Part shown: positions 51,501-64,000 of the stretch, one piece after another
Layout: the number at the start of each line of letters is the position of its first letter
Numbering within the stretch: position 1 is the first letter of the stretch
NCBI GenBank assembly: GCA_003864495.1
Contig: ML133503.1
Coordinates: forward strand, 620,001 to 684,000
Length of the DNA stretch: 64,000 bases
From: Nemopilema nomurai
Lineage: Eukaryota > Cnidaria > Scyphozoa > Rhizostomeae > Rhizostomatidae
Direction of reading: 5' to 3'
Program-made: the position numbers and the translations under genes
Notes under the pieces: generated by a model
What the model was told of the DNA's origin: nothing
What the model saw: only the letters and a program-made list of their open reading frames with translations
Databases searched by the model: none

Positions 51501-53439
51501 GAAAGATTCGGGTCCGAAGTCTAGTCGCTCGTCTTTCCACCAGTGTCGAAAGTAGAAGTCCAAACCAAGTGTCTGAAAGAGTTCATTTACATAGAGAGGA
51601 CCAAAGCACCCACAATTGTTTCATTCCTAGACTATAACAAGTACGATTTATGTTCTTAATTCAGAGGAAAAACGATACAATCAGCAAACAGAAATCTTTC
51701 CATTTCATCTTCTATTCCTGGTTCATTTTAATATCTGCCTCTAAAATGTTTTAGCGTCCCAAAAAGGTGACGTGAATGGTACATTTAGAAACAAACTGCA
51801 CTCTTTTCCAATTTCAATTACTGGTGAAATTTGTATGCACTGGGTGTGTCTCTTCATGTTCATCCATTCATTTTCATTTATCTAGAACATCCACCCCAAG
51901 CCCTCTTTTCGTATATATGAAGCCAATATTGAAAAGGACACACGAATGTAAAGTTACAAAGCCTTCTTTTGTAAAAGTGCAGACTTTAGAATTTAGTTTT
52001 TTTAATTAGGGCTAGAACTACAATACGGAAGTTATGGTCGTCTCAAGGTATTCTTCAAGCCAATTAAGCACAGGCTTCTAGTGCATAAAAGTGTTTCCCG
52101 GCAACTCATAAGCACCATTGTGATAATTTTAGAAGGGCTTGTGAAAATGCCAGGCAATATTGTTTTGTGGTTTGAATAGAAATCCCTTGGATAAATTTTG
52201 AAGCAAAGTTAAAAATATTCTGCTCAGCAGAAAAGCTGGTGCTTTATTGATCAGTATATTCGGGATGAGAAGTGTAAATTGCTTTGGTGATTGAAAAAGA
52301 TAGAACTACGCAGGTTGCTGTTCATCAACAATTAGTTTCTAAGCAGAGAAAGATACTAGAAGAGATAATCCATAGAAACGCTGAACTAGTTTAACAACCA
52401 TTTCCACTCTGTTCCTAAATGTTACTTCCAAAATGTGAAATCAAGAAAAATTGTTTACCAGACTTTTTTCATCGACTGGGCCTAATCCGATGACTCCGAG
52501 TTGCACCGAGACATTCAACGCTGAATCTTCAAAACAAAGATAAATGGCGAAGCTTCATATTATAATGACAATTCAAGCTAATTTATACCTTCTAGACATA
52601 TGTTATATGTTTGTGAGTATATACCATTTATAATTTTTAAGCTTATTTTTAGCCTGAAGTCACTCGGATGCTAAAGAAGATTGGACTCATGTAAACTTTG
52701 AAGATGTACGCCTTCTTTGTGGAATATCTGAGAGTCTGGTTAATTTGTTTTCAAACATTTTCCCAACTTTCTTGCCTTCACGTCTTTGCAAAAAGCCTTT
52801 TCTTTTCATGTTTAATAAATTCATTTAAGCTAATCTTCCTTTAGGGCAACATCCGCTCTTTAGCTTTCTTTGATTGAACAGTGTATAACACTAACAGAGA
52901 AGAATGCTTTCTTTTGCGCCTTTGCAATCTGTGTAAAACTACATGCAGAAGATAGTTAATTTTATTCGGCCGATCACGAGTTGATTAAAAGCCTAGAGAT
53001 TGCTCCAGCAGATAGGTTCACTTGATCTCAAAGCAAAACAAAGCTAACAATGGAATTTTTCACAGAAATGATAAGCACTCTAAGCGTCTATGATCATTGA
53101 AACTTTCGTGCGACTCCCAGTGAATTCCAGTGTGGTTCTGTTCGTTATTCAAGTTACAATCATCTTGTTATGCGTATTAAGTTGACGAATAAAACCGTCG
53201 CCCATTTTCTTTAAGGATTAATAATAGCACGTAATCCTAAACACTAGGAAGACAACTAATATATTTATTGTTTAGCACTAGAGAGCCATGTCTTGTGCAA
53301 ACTATCATTTATCCAGCATTTCAGAATTTCGAATTTAGAAACTTACTGTTATGAAAAGGCCTAACTCGTTTGTCGTATGTTTTCAACCTATCAGTCAGCT
53401 TTTTTGAAATCTCAGCACTATCAGCGATAGCAAAGCGAC
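48516..53439 (-). CDS. Cys-loop ligand-gated (anion-type) channel subunit 1
   Basis: Pentameric receptor subunit of the GABA-A/glycine-receptor type. Seven exons on the minus strand: 53439-53347, 52526-52459, 51572-51358, 51142-51060, 50557-50414, 49717-49395 and 48749-48516. They are in frame throughout, about 386 codons. The extracellular domain begins KKLTDRLKTYDKRVRPFHN and has LDFYFRHWWKDERLDFG and LIWVPDTFFPNA. The Cys-loop is CKMQLSHYPFDKQRC, with exactly 13 residues between cysteines (YPFD for the usual FPMD). M1 is around GYMPTTLLVILTWATFW. M2 is preceded by AVPAR, the signature of anion-selective members. M3 is LVFVMLSMVEYLIVLNF, followed by a short loop and M4 around SRILVPLLYIVFLASYIGYF. 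The first exon with the signal peptide is missing: it should end in phase 1 upstream of 53439, and I could not identify it. The ligand cannot be told from sequence. Confidence 0.92.
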
Positions 53440-56400
53440 CTGAAATCAGTCAATTTATTCACTTTAACATTCTTGTCTACATACAAGTTTTAAACAATTA
53501 TCGATTCTACTGCATTCATACTTAACAAAACAGCTTTTCGAAGGAACACATTTTTGAGACGATAATAACAAAGATTTACTTTTTTCTCCTTTGCGTGACT
53601 GCATTACCTTTCATTTTCATGGCTTATTTCTACAGATAGACCATCAGAACATTACACTCTTCTCTAACGATACACATGTGTGAAAGAGTTTCCTCAATCA
53701 TTTTCGCATAGAATAGCATATTTTTTCGGGTATCAAACCTCTGTCAGAAGGCAGTACATATCGTTGGGCATGATATCTTACATCATCGAATAATAAATGT
53801 TATATTGAGAACAATGAAGAATAAAAAGTCCATACTGTTGCGATAGTCGACAACTTCTTGGTAAGAATAAATTAATTTGGCATATCAGGTATATAGTCAC
53901 AACCTTTTAAATAGATAAATGTTATTCTGTCAAATGCACGTGATGATTTATTTTCCTCAGGAGTGAGATATCTTTACTGGAAACATAATTCTACTTACCC
54001 TTTAAGCTTGTCATTAGAAATATTGTCACCAGAAGAAATGATCTGCCGAAAGAAAGACGTCAGATGCTATATCAGAATCGGCATTGAATTGTCAGATAAT
54101 CTTTTTTTTCCCTATGAAGCATCAGTAATTGCAAATTTTTCATTTTGCATTCATCATAAACGGTTCTTTATGAATGTCAGGCTTAAAATGAAACCTTTGT
54201 CCACCTTTTGCACCGATGTTACTTTTTAAGGTATTCATAATACTTGGGCGACTGAGAAGGCACAAGCACTACTATAATTTATCGGCCTTTTCCGTTCATC
54301 ACGATACTGCAATTTGATCATTGCTAGAAATCCCGAGCCATTAAATATGATCTAGTAAGGCTCATGATTGGTTGCTTTTAACAGTCGAAAACTGCCTGTA
54401 GATCTCAAAGCAGTCGCTTTGGACGGCTCATTTCCTTTGATTATTATCATTCACAGAGCTTAAAAGTAATTTAAGGTGCTTCTATCGAGTTATATTATTG
54501 TTTCAGATCGTATTAGAATTTCTTCAGTGTAAAATATGCGGCATCGCTTCTAATCATCGACTCCAAAATTAAGTTATTTTGCAATGGATTCGACCACCCG
54601 AAACAGTGCCATATTTACGGTTAATACGAAGTTGCAATATCACCACCAATGTCGTAGTTAATAACAAGCAGGTGGCTGAATTAGTCACAGCAAGGATAAA
54701 CTGCTCTGTGTTATTGTAGCTCTGGTGAATCTTTCTACTGTGTATTATTAATATGGCGCAGAGAGCTAAAAATAAGCAAGGCTTTAACAATGAAAAGACC
54801 AGCCTTTTGTAGCATCTTCGACGTTCTATAATGTTTTGCTCTGAAGCAACAAATTTATGAGCATCAGATCCCCATAGCTGTTGTTGATATACACATCATA
54901 CAGTCAGCACAAGCTCTACATGAACTGAGCAAAATAAGAGGGGGGCAGTGTTTATATGCGTTGCGTGCTTTACATTTTCTATACAACAAGGCGAATCTGT
55001 CAGCGTACGGTTAGTTTGAAGTGAAGAAAGTACTTTTCTCCAAAGAGGCAGATTTCAATGATAAGGTGCTCCGTATGACGTAGAGCTGAATGACACAAGA
55101 ACACAATACGACATCGTGTCGCCATAAACAGGGGCATCTTTGGCACAGGACTACTGATTTCGTTTCATATATGACCAAGAGGATTGTCAGTCAACTGATA
55201 TACTTTGATTTACTTTGATCCCCTTCCTTATACACGAATAATTTCATCAAATCTACTGAAAGTACTGTTGATAAAAACATGTTACCTTGTTGTGTTCATG
55301 ATCCAGAGCAAAACATGAAAACCAATTTCACTTGATCCACTGCTCAGAAGCCTAGAACAAAAATGTCGTATATTTGTTACTTTGCTTATGCACAGACATC
55401 CAACCGTGCTACGTCGATTTGTTAGTCCAATGATGCAGAGTACGCAATGAGTTCGGCCACTTTATAGAAACGTACCTGCTATCGAATTACGACACAAAAT
55501 GGGAACCACATCGAAGCTTCACCGTCAATTTTCATACGACCTGCCTATGTGTTCTGGGTCGAGTTTTACATTACGTCTTGACTTATCAATCAACCAATCT
55601 CCGCAGTTTCCAGCTAGCTAGCATTGTTACGCTGCAAAGAATCGACCCACTTTATTATCACGGCTCCAAGGCCACGCCTGCGCACTCAATGTGAGTAGAT
55701 AGATTGTTTACACGTTACTATGACGTTATGTATTCTTAAAGTTCATCAGACGATCTAGTTATGTGGCTTCGTAACTCCGCAAGGTAATTGGACCTTATGC
55801 CTGACGTCTTTTGTTAAGAATGCGATTTTCCTTGATAATCAGCAAATGTCAAAATGGTTTTCGGATTAGTTTGAAGTTAGCCAACATTTCTTGATAATCA
55901 CCCCCCGGTAGATTGCCTATCAGCATGCCTTGAGATTTAGTTTTTTAACCGATTGGCCTTCAAGCCCTTCAAGTATTGAGCATTGACTCCTTTCGAAATC
56001 ATTTAAGAAGCAGGTGTTCTCACAAGATTTCTGATCGTGATCTGTAGATACACTGTTTTGTGATTTAAACATAACGTTGCTTCTTTGATTTACCTGTTTA
56101 TTGCAATCACCAGGCCAAAACTGCTCTCGCTATGGGATGTTACCCTTAATGGCAATCTATGGGGTACCCCCTTGGAATTCTAGAACGGTCAAATAGAGCA
56201 TCGGACAGCAAGCAGTCAAATATGTGCATACATACAAGTGTCCGTATGAATGTATCCCAGCATTAATCATAAAGTCAGTAAAAAATTATAATGTTCTTCG
56301 TGTGATCTTTTTAGCCAAACACAACCGAAGACAGGAAACGTTTGACTTTGGTCTTGATATTTCCCCCTGCTTTTCTCCCTCCAAATCAAGAAACGGCAAC

Positions 56401-59400
56401 AAAAACTTTAGTTTATTCTTTCTTTCAATTTTGCAATCGTCATTTGGTTACTTCTGATAAAATTTGTAGTCCGTGGGAGAACACAGATGTGACCGAAAGC
56501 ATTTTTATTGACATGCGGCCTAGATAAAGCGAGTTGCAATCTGCCTAAACATTTGAGCAATTAAAATCTTGATTGCACGAAGAAGAACAAGAAGAAAGTG
56601 CAAACAAGTTGCTGCTTCTCTCATTACATCTTTATTATCTTTAATTTTAAATTGTGCTTTTGGTCAATGTGCCAGTGTAAACTTTCGTTATTATAAATAG
56701 CATAAGACCCAGGTTGGGGTTGTCGATCCTCAAGAAGTACTTGGTAGACTTGCTCTTGTCTAACAAGAAAATTGCGATCCAGCAGTGGGAGTTTACCTGA
56801 CCTTAAATTGTAATGACACTGAGTTTGTAATCGGTTTTCAGAGTTTAGGCTACTAGTAAATCTGCTCCCTAGCTGGTTACAAAGAATGGCAGTTGTAATG
56901 ACAAAGCCATTAAGTAAAAAAGAGAAACTTATAGGTGGACAGCAAGGGTAAGAAGAAGACACTTCAAATCCAGTTCTCTCTTTTTTGCAGATTTGGTCTT
57001 AGGCAATATACAGGCCATTTCTGCCGTTTCTTTACATTTAACTGTAGCTTTTCACTACAAAGTCAAAGATCAGGAAGTATCAGAATATACAGATGCGAGC
57101 TTTTCTTTATCAGAAGGTTGAGCAAGAGTAGACGGTTATGTGAGAAAAAATTTTGCCAAGCAATTCCGCTGCACATATAAAGCTGAGTTCATACCGGCCA
57201 TCGACGTCTGGATGAAACCAAAAATGGAAGTTTCTGCTTGCTTTTCCTAAATTTTAGAAGGGCGATGGGCAATCAATGGAATGATTCAGAAAGGTTGTGT
57301 ATCAGAAATTTTTTGCAACGTTGGCTTATTTTGGATTATGCTAAGAAGTCAGCCTCGAAATTCACGAGATAGTAAATCTGCCTATAGTATTTTGATGGCA
57401 CCACGAGACAAAGCACACTAAAGCATAAAACAAACCGGCTCCACAGTATTCCCTGAATACTCACAATGTGTCTTCCATACTTAATTCACTGCTGTTGTAA
57501 AATTTTTAGACAACTAAATGAAAAATTTCTTTGATGATAGTCTTGGCAATTACTGATAAAAGCCGTCTTGTTGAGTATGACACTGTCAAAGATTTAATCT
57601 CTAAATACTAAATTCATTCTGCGAGGGCAGATGTGGGATTTACTAAGAAGCGTTGAGATTTACTGATAAGTGACCTAAGCATTTTATGTTATTCTATTTG
57701 CTTCTTAAAGCGGCATACTCTTTCATGATCCTTTCGATTCATATATTCTGTTATACACGCTCCATTGGGACCAGCAAAAGCTTTGAATGCTCATGGCACC
57801 AACTGTTCTTTGCACTGCGGGATTTCGGTACTCTTTAAGTTGTGTCTGCCTTTGCGAATCTTGCTGTGACAAAGCATTTGTCTCATAGAATCATCGACAT
57901 AGTAAGATTGACTACGTTTATGCATTGACATCAAGTCAACGGGGATCTTGCAAAAGTTTGTACTACGCAAGGGGATCGTCTCCAAGAAGATTGATAATGT
58001 TTGTAGCGCTGAATTCACTAGGATGAGCCTCCAAACAATACAACCCGACACCTGCTGTTTAAGGAACTTTGTTTAACCCACAGCTCTGGACGTGAAAGTA
58101 TCACAAGCGTCCTTGATAATCGAATTTCGATAGACATACTCCAAATAGCTGTTCTTCACAGTTCAAATAGTGTCTATCAAGCCCCCCAAGGCCTCCCCTA
58201 AGCCCTCCCCAAGCTGTATTGATAGAAACAGTAACATATTCGAAAATCTTTGAAATTCTTTGTGCTCCATGTCAGCCTATTTATCTCAGGAGCAATACAC
58301 CTTGGACTCGACTTCTGTCAATATTTGTGGGTTTTTTGAAGTTTTCAAACAGCAAAATGTTAGAAGCTTACATGGAACAGAACAATGTAAGAGAACATGA
58401 TAATGTCGCCTATTGTCAGTGTCTGTTTAATTCGTTGATAAACTTCTATAGACTTAGATTAGGACTTTAGTAGCCCTTTTGTCAATCTATCGTTCAAAGC
58501 CCAAGTCTAGCATCTACTTAATTTACCTAAAATTCACGCTAAGGTTACATGCAATGTTACACGGTAAGTCTAAAATTTAAAAAGCGCGGAAATTTTATCC
58601 AAAAAATAGAATATAGCATAGTCATTAAGCATGCTTGACTACGCGTCCAATTCTGTGGGCATACTGGTCATAAGGATAGAATAACACCCACCAGAAAATC
58701 TAAAAATTGCTTTCTCGATATTCAGACAGAAAACATCGTTGTTTGCCAGATGTTTATCAAGAAATGCTGGAAAAGATCCCATCGAGTAGATTTATGTGGC
58801 ACGAAGCCTTCGATTTTCTATGTCAAACACCAAAGTGACTTGCAGGAACGGTTGATTTGCTAGATGGGGTATATTGATAGAGCAGTTATCTAGCAGACTT
58901 GATAAAAAGGGCAAACGATTCACTTCTTTGAATCCGCGGGCCATCTGGTTCTATCTGCCTGATTTAGACACAGGCTTGTTTCCTTGTGCCGCGTCTTAAA
59001 CCGATGAACGTGATGGTGAGATAACACAGGAAGGTGTAATTACAATCTGCCTTCTGTTACAGATATCGGTACATTTTAATTAAAAAGAAGTGCGAGGATT
59101 TGATAAACAAGCCTGCAAGTTGTTATCACTAGTGGCATCAATAAACAAAAGCAAACTGGTGCCGTGTTCTTTAAGCGCAGCATGTAGTTTGCAAAAGACC
59201 ATACCATTGCTTCTACGAAATTATATCGAAACACAGCGTGTGGTATTCATTTGAAAAAAAGCTTTGCTAGCTTGATATGTTGATTAAACAACTTTTCAAT
59301 TTCAACATAAAAGCCTCTTTATTTTGACGTCATACTATGACCGCTCCCGCTATAAACTTCCATTCAACGGACATAAAATGAGAAAGTATGAACTATCGAC

Positions 59401-59859
59401 AGGTATACAATTTATCCATATGATTCTTGTGAAATTTTAGAGGGGTTTCTTGCTACTTAATGCAGAGTTAGAGGGCTAGTTTTTTTTTAAGTAAACCTAG
59501 CTGTCCTGTGACGTATAGTCAAAAGTGTTTCCAAGTAACATATCGATGTGCCGTTTAAAGGTACTTTGTGGAAGATAACAAACTTAAGGCCAGCCAGCAA
59601 AAGAAACTGACCGAGAAATGTTTCTCATCTGGCAGCACGAAGACGCTAAAGGCTACTGTTGGTGGTCTATTACAATGCGCCAGCAACGCCTCCAGCGCTG
59701 AAATGGGACAGTTTAAGAAGTATTATTTCCGAGTCTCACGCATAATGAGATCACCAGGCAACTTAAAGCTTTTCTGTTTCAAACACAGCAAACGTACATC
59801 TATATAGTTGTCACAAGAATATTTCTCCAATCGCAATGAAGGAAAAATTCAGGAGAGTA

Positions 59860-60007
59860 TTTAGTACTTAGTATCTTTTAGTATTTCTACCTAGCTTCCG
59901 GGAGCAGGGACTCTACTTCTTCTGGAAGAAAGTTTGGTCATGACAGGGATTCAAACCACGAAACCTAGGGTCCATATCGGCGCCTCTAATCACTGAGCCA
60001 CCCTCCC
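59860..60007 (-). mobile_element. tRNA-derived SINE
   Basis: On the minus strand the element starts GGGAGGGTGGCTCAGTGATT, which resembles a tRNA 5' end with a pol III A box (TGGCTCAGTGATTAGAG, 59984-60000). About 30 bases on comes a B box, GGTTTGAATCC (59947-59957; consensus GGTTCGAATCC). A tRNA-unrelated part with a TACTAA-rich tail follows, down to about 59860. It cannot be a working tRNA because the expected stems are not kept. The 3' limit is approximate. Confidence 0.7.
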
Positions 60008-60914
60008 ATTTAAACTAAGGTAATATAACATGGATAATAGATGATAATATATATCATATAGATAATATAGAAAAAGATAATATAGACATCGATGAGCACT
60101 ACATTTAATCCGACTCATATCCCGTTATCTTTGAGCATTTCTGTATCATGCCAATCAAAATAAAGATTTAATATGTTATATGTTCATTTATATGTATTGA
60201 TCATGCAAGAATAAATATGTTACATATCAACTTAAAACTGTCACATTTAATACGTACACCAGAGATGAGTACAGATCTGCCTTATGACATGATTTTAGCT
60301 GTAACAGGCTAAATGTAAAGATTCAGTTCCCAGTTCCTAACACTATTAAGATTCCGTTCCTAGCAATGGTGAATGTAAAGCTTTCATAGTAACTCTTCAA
60401 ACCAAATTTTGTCTTTTCCTTTTAGTGGTTATCACAACAAAAAACCCTAAAAAGCGTGCAAAACAATAATTTCTTAATACTATCTGACAACAGTGCTACA
60501 TTTTATGGTGCATATTACTTGATACCGTGTTTATCTCCAGAGGCCAGAAAGTTTAGGCTAAACGGCTGGGAGCCGAAGAAATGTTTTGCCTGTTAAGGTC
60601 AATTTTGAGGAAGGTCTATTAGGAACTTAATTATGAAAAATGGAAGTAATTGTAAAAAAAATTTGCTTTGAGTCGGTAATGACGAATGTTTGAATTATAA
60701 AATTTGCAGCAAGAAGAATTGAAACTTTTTCTGGACCCTGTTTCTTTCTAGACTTTGAAACCTGCCCTGCACAACGAATGTCGAGAGTATTTAAGAGCTA
60801 CTGACTTTCTAGATACTTCTTCAAACAAATCATTTGCCCTTTAAAGCTATTAATACATTCATGCTAGACAGAATACAATTTGATCTATAAGAGAATGAAA
60901 ATATACCAACTCAC

Positions 60915-61087
60915 CGATTCAGTTTGCAAAAGGTAAACAGAACGTGCTCCTTCGCACTAAAAAGCTCTTGTCTAACAATGCCGAGTGGGGAAAAATGTTT
61001 CTGCACTTCTTCGCTTGATTCCTCCACTGAAGATCTAACACAATCCTTGGCTACTCTTCTGGGTACCTCTCTTCGAACAAGGGCAAG
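60915..61087 (-). other. Orphan exon-like open frame, possible RRM fragment
   Basis: Between a TAG acceptor (61088-61090) and a GTGAGT donor (60914 downward), an open frame of 57 codons plus two bases reads LALVRREVPRRVAKDC, then SSEEVQKHFSPLGIVRQELF, then KEHVLFTFCKLNR. The spacing of KHFSPLG and VLFTF recalls an RNA-recognition motif. No adjacent exon was found, and the acceptor lacks a pyrimidine tract. It could be an exon of an unseen gene, a relic, or chance. Confidence 0.3.
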
Positions 61088-62509
61088 CTACTTACGTTTT
61101 GTAAATATACCTTAATTTCGTTACCTGCAACCTCCAATTTGCATTTACAAATCAGATGCTATTGAATCAGCTCTAAGCCTGTCTAGGACCTGCCGGTTTT
61201 CTATCTAGCTTGATAATTATCTTTGCTCGCTTGCATGCCGAGTCCAAAAATCCTAGACACTTTTGATGTCTTTGTAAGCAAATGACTAGAACGTTTCATA
61301 AACTGCCAAAAGCCAGCAAGCCTTCTTTTCATATTACCTATACGTAAAGTTTTGTCGTCAGGTATGAAGGAATCTCAAAATGCCGAAAATATCTTCAACA
61401 CCCAATCTTCTCAAGTCGACTCCTTAAAATTTGAGTACCAAAGTATACAGAGTATAGATGAGTTGCCTCAACGCTAGATTTACGTAACTAGCTAACTTTT
61501 TAGAAACAAAGTTGCATTCAAATGACTATTGCCAACTGTTAAAAATATACCAATTTAGAACAGAGAAAACACGAGATATGATAAGTTTCTTCGTGTTCAA
61601 TATTTGACAGGCGTTTCGACCGTTGACAGTGTTGCGGTGTAGCCACCCGTGTAGGTACATTAGCATAAAAATACTCAATCTACTGCAATTTGGCGTTGAT
61701 TCAGCGAGAAAGCTTTGTAAAGCATGACAGTATACAACATACAGCAGATATCCAACAAATGAATTATTAAAATGCTATATAGATAGACTCTACCAGAATT
61801 TCTAATTTCTACTTAATTACCATAATTTTGATTCTTTGCTTATGAGTAATGCTCGAAAGGTTTAACGTTGTGAAGACATAATCGTTCGTTTTTTATTCAT
61901 AGCTGCTTTTTACATGGGTAACAGCCCATGAGCGAGCGACAAAGAAAAAAAAGAGCTTTGAACCAAAGACCTACCCCCAATAGCTTTGTGCAGTAACCTG
62001 TATCATGTTATTTTCTAGTCATAAGGAGCTAAATCTGTGCAGTGGAAGTTTGTTATTCAATGTCTTCCACAATCTACGTTCTAACAGATGCCAAGGAATG
62101 GGTGCAGATGTGGACTGCCACCACCGACCAACAAACCTCTGACCAATGGGCCACTTTGCAGAACAGGGATCCTTTATAGGGGCAAAATATCAGACTTTCA
62201 TCCTAATTTCTTATCTTAGTTCTTATTTTGTAATATGCAGGTAGTTGGTGTTGCAAATGTTTTAATTAGTGAAAATGGATTGCTGGTAGCAAAAGTGCTT
62301 TCTTGGCCACGCCTTCATTCTTGGGCAAAATCCACCAAGGCCAATTAAGGTCTTCAAAATTATGCTCCAGCCCACCCCGATCCGTATAGGATATCTTGCA
62401 CCTCTCTCACCCTTCATGAACATCTATTTACGGTCTCCATCTTTCTACTGATATTCAGCATAGAAGCTTAACATTGGAAATAATAATGAATAATCTATAA
62501 AAAATGGAC

Positions 62510-63608
62510 TCAATAAAAGGCGCAATACAATGCATAAGTTACTAAGAAAATCAGGTAAAGTAAGGGAACTAAAGACCTTGAGTAATAGTCAACTGGATGG
62601 GTCTCCTCAACATCATCAATTTCATTCGCATTTTGACCAAATTTGAAGCCGGTTCCCCGTCTTTGTTGCTCCAGATTGTACTTCCTTCCACTTATAACTT
62701 CGGAAGAGCCGGAGGTTGGGTGACAAACTGAGCCAGAAAAGCTGTAACGTCTCTTCTGAAACGCAAAGGGGAGTCGACAAAATTATAATGAAATTTTAGT
62801 AGATGTAGATTTGCTTTACCGATATGCAACGGCAAACAATACGAAATGATTTGAATAGCGAAGTATAATATTATTCTATCATAATTAGAATATTTCTATA
62901 ATATTTCGAAAATAATGAAAATTTGCCAACATTGACATTCCTTTTCTACACAAAAATGATTATATTTTCCAAAATAAGGCCTGGTTCAAACATGTTATGT
63001 CGTGGATGACTCTCTATACCAGCCTTGTAATATGTCTATTATATTTGAACGCCTCATTATGATGTTCTACAAGCCTCCTTGTTTCTGAAGATGCTGGGAT
63101 TAGCCACCATTCGCTATAATTGTGAAGCAGATTTCGGTTCTATAAATACCTCTCCCCTTTTACGGCTACCAAACATTTTTGAAAACAGTCAAGTGACTAC
63201 CAAACATTTTTCTTAAAAATCAAGTAAGCAAAAGGCCTGATCGTAGTTGTTTCTAGAGCACCGAGGGGTATTTGTAACTCAGTACCTTTCTTTCTCGGGG
63301 ATAATTTAGGACAATAAGGTATTCGACCATTGCCAAGCCAACAAACAACAGATTTGCGATAACAAATATCTCTATGGTCGTTGCATAGTCAACTTTGACG
63401 ATGTCTTGAAGTTGTTGTTGAAAAACGAAAATGGTTGCGAGAAAGTTTGTGACAATCGGGGCCACTCTTGCAGGCACTGCTTTCGGCGATATCCAGAATG
63501 TGGACCAGGTAAGGACGACAAGCAGCGCGCAGGGTACGTATCCTACGTTCAAGTAGTAGACGTATGTCCTTTGCACGTGAATATTCACCAACAGTGCAGC
63601 GAAAGTCT
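62510..63608 (-). CDS. Cys-loop ligand-gated (anion-type) channel subunit 2, 3' part
   Basis: Two exons on the minus strand, 63608-63286 and 62755-62510, encode the membrane half of a paralogue of the channel at 48516-53439. M1 is GYVPCALLVVLTWSTFW, the AVPAR signature precedes M2, and M3 is LLFVGLAMVEYLIVLNY. The M3-M4 loop is longer and more basic (KRRYSFSGS...RGTGFKFG). M4 is SRSLVPLLYLIFLVTYALY, with stop TGA at 62512-62510. The M1-M3 exon is 323 bp with the same start and end phases as that of paralogue 1, which supports tandem duplication. The extracellular-domain exons lie to the right of the window. Confidence 0.9.
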
Positions 63609-64000
63609 CTGCAAAAGAACAGAAATTAGTATTGTCACCAGACACTCTTTGCTGACTGACTTCTGCTAAGATCTACAAGAGCTTTCATTTCTGATGAAAA
63701 AATAATTTTAGGTTTCCGTCTTGTGCAAGTTTGTAGTGAAAAGCTTTTATATAGTTAACGTTTACGTGAAGAGAAATTTTTAAAGTCGACTTTAGGGGTC
63801 TTACTTCCCAATAGATAACAGGTCAAATAAACCTTTTTCTATTTCAGCTATTCATTCATACATATCGTCAAGACAGAAAAAAGCCAAAAATTCTAGTCTG
63901 AATGTGATCGCAAAGAACTTCAAAATGCGCACACTGTGCATATAGATTCTGGAGGTTTTTGACAAAATTTGGACTCTAGTAATATTTTGTTAGACTCTAG
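63609..64000. other. Intron of channel gene 2, truncated by the window edge
   Basis: By comparison with paralogue 1, the preceding exon should encode the segment before M1. No such exon is visible up to 64000. The sequence is AT-rich without repeats. Confidence 0.5.

Larger units (their letters stand above)
53440..62509. other. Large gene-poor region between the two channel genes
   Basis: About 9 kb. It should include the first exon(s) and promoter of channel gene 1; a possible non-coding exon lies near 55290-55370 on the minus strand (acceptor TTCTAG, donor AAG then GTAACA). It also holds a tRNA-derived SINE at 59860-60007 and an orphan exon-like frame at 60915-61087, listed separately. ORFs at 54569-54790, 56224-57180, 57791-58470 and 59568-59807 match nothing I recognise. 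Confidence 0.5.

Noticed and set aside
54569..54830. Hydrophobic minus-strand ORF and ATG near 54830 as the signal-peptide exon of channel gene 1
   Set aside because: The available GT donor leaves phase 2, whereas the next exon at 53439 requires phase 1; joining would create a stop.
56624..56962. 112-residue minus-strand ORF
   Set aside because: No recognisable domain, no splice context, and composition like the surrounding non-coding DNA.
59568..59807. 79-residue plus-strand ORF with a Lys/Ser-rich sequence
   Set aside because: It looks mildly protein-like but has no known motif and no partner exons; not enough to call a gene.
59941..60007. Functional tRNA gene
   Set aside because: A and B boxes are present, but the acceptor and anticodon stems do not pair, and a SINE-like tail follows.

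Overview
The window is nuclear DNA of an intron-rich animal. It carries seven conserved animal protein families split by short GT-AG introns, AT-rich non-coding DNA, a tRNA-derived SINE and several DNA transposons. The gene set, the compact introns and a Rep-like gene of a kind I associate with marine invertebrate genomes suggest an invertebrate, most likely a cnidarian. This placement is inference; no marker here fixes the species.

Layout. 1-5242 is dominated by mobile DNA: an intact Tc1-family (DD34E) transposase, an intact HUH/SF3 rolling-circle Rep gene on the minus strand with an iteron-like array (ACGGTTTACC, six copies) beside it, and a foldback element. 5243-7139 (+) holds the last six exons of COG4 (Golgi tethering). 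7586-11165 (-) is a complete divergent beta-tubulin in six exons, convergent with COG4. 13421-20932 (+) is NOP9 (nucleolar pumilio-like ribosome biogenesis factor) in seven exons. Its first intron contains a complete 2,841-bp pogo-like transposon (14140-16980) with perfect 25-bp inverted repeats, TA target duplication and an uninterrupted two-exon transposase. 21353-23263 (-) is SLC66A2/PQLC1 (PQ-loop membrane protein). 24733-32242 (+) is a 15-exon protein with cyclic-nucleotide-binding folds, CNBD2-like. 33133-47269 (+) is EDC4 (mRNA decapping scaffold) in 25 exons, including a likely U12-type intron and two intronic satellites. 48516-53439 (-) and 62510-63608 (-) are two tandem paralogous Cys-loop ligand-gated channel genes with the anion-type PAR signature; the second runs off the right edge.

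The host genes are housekeeping or neuronal genes with no operon-like link. Gene orientation gives divergent pairs that may share upstream regions (tubulin/NOP9, SLC66A2/CNBD2-like) and convergent pairs with short 3' gaps (COG4/tubulin, NOP9/SLC66A2, EDC4/channel 1). Exon junctions were assigned by hand from GT-AG sites and reading-frame continuity. The reading frame closes for tubulin, NOP9, the pogo transposase, the CNBD2-like gene and EDC4. SLC66A2 has one unresolved junction, and channel 1 lacks a resolved first exon. The most unusual items are the Rep gene with its iteron array and palindrome, and the pogo-like element whose transposase carries a zinc finger at one end and a Tudor/Agenet-like segment at the other.
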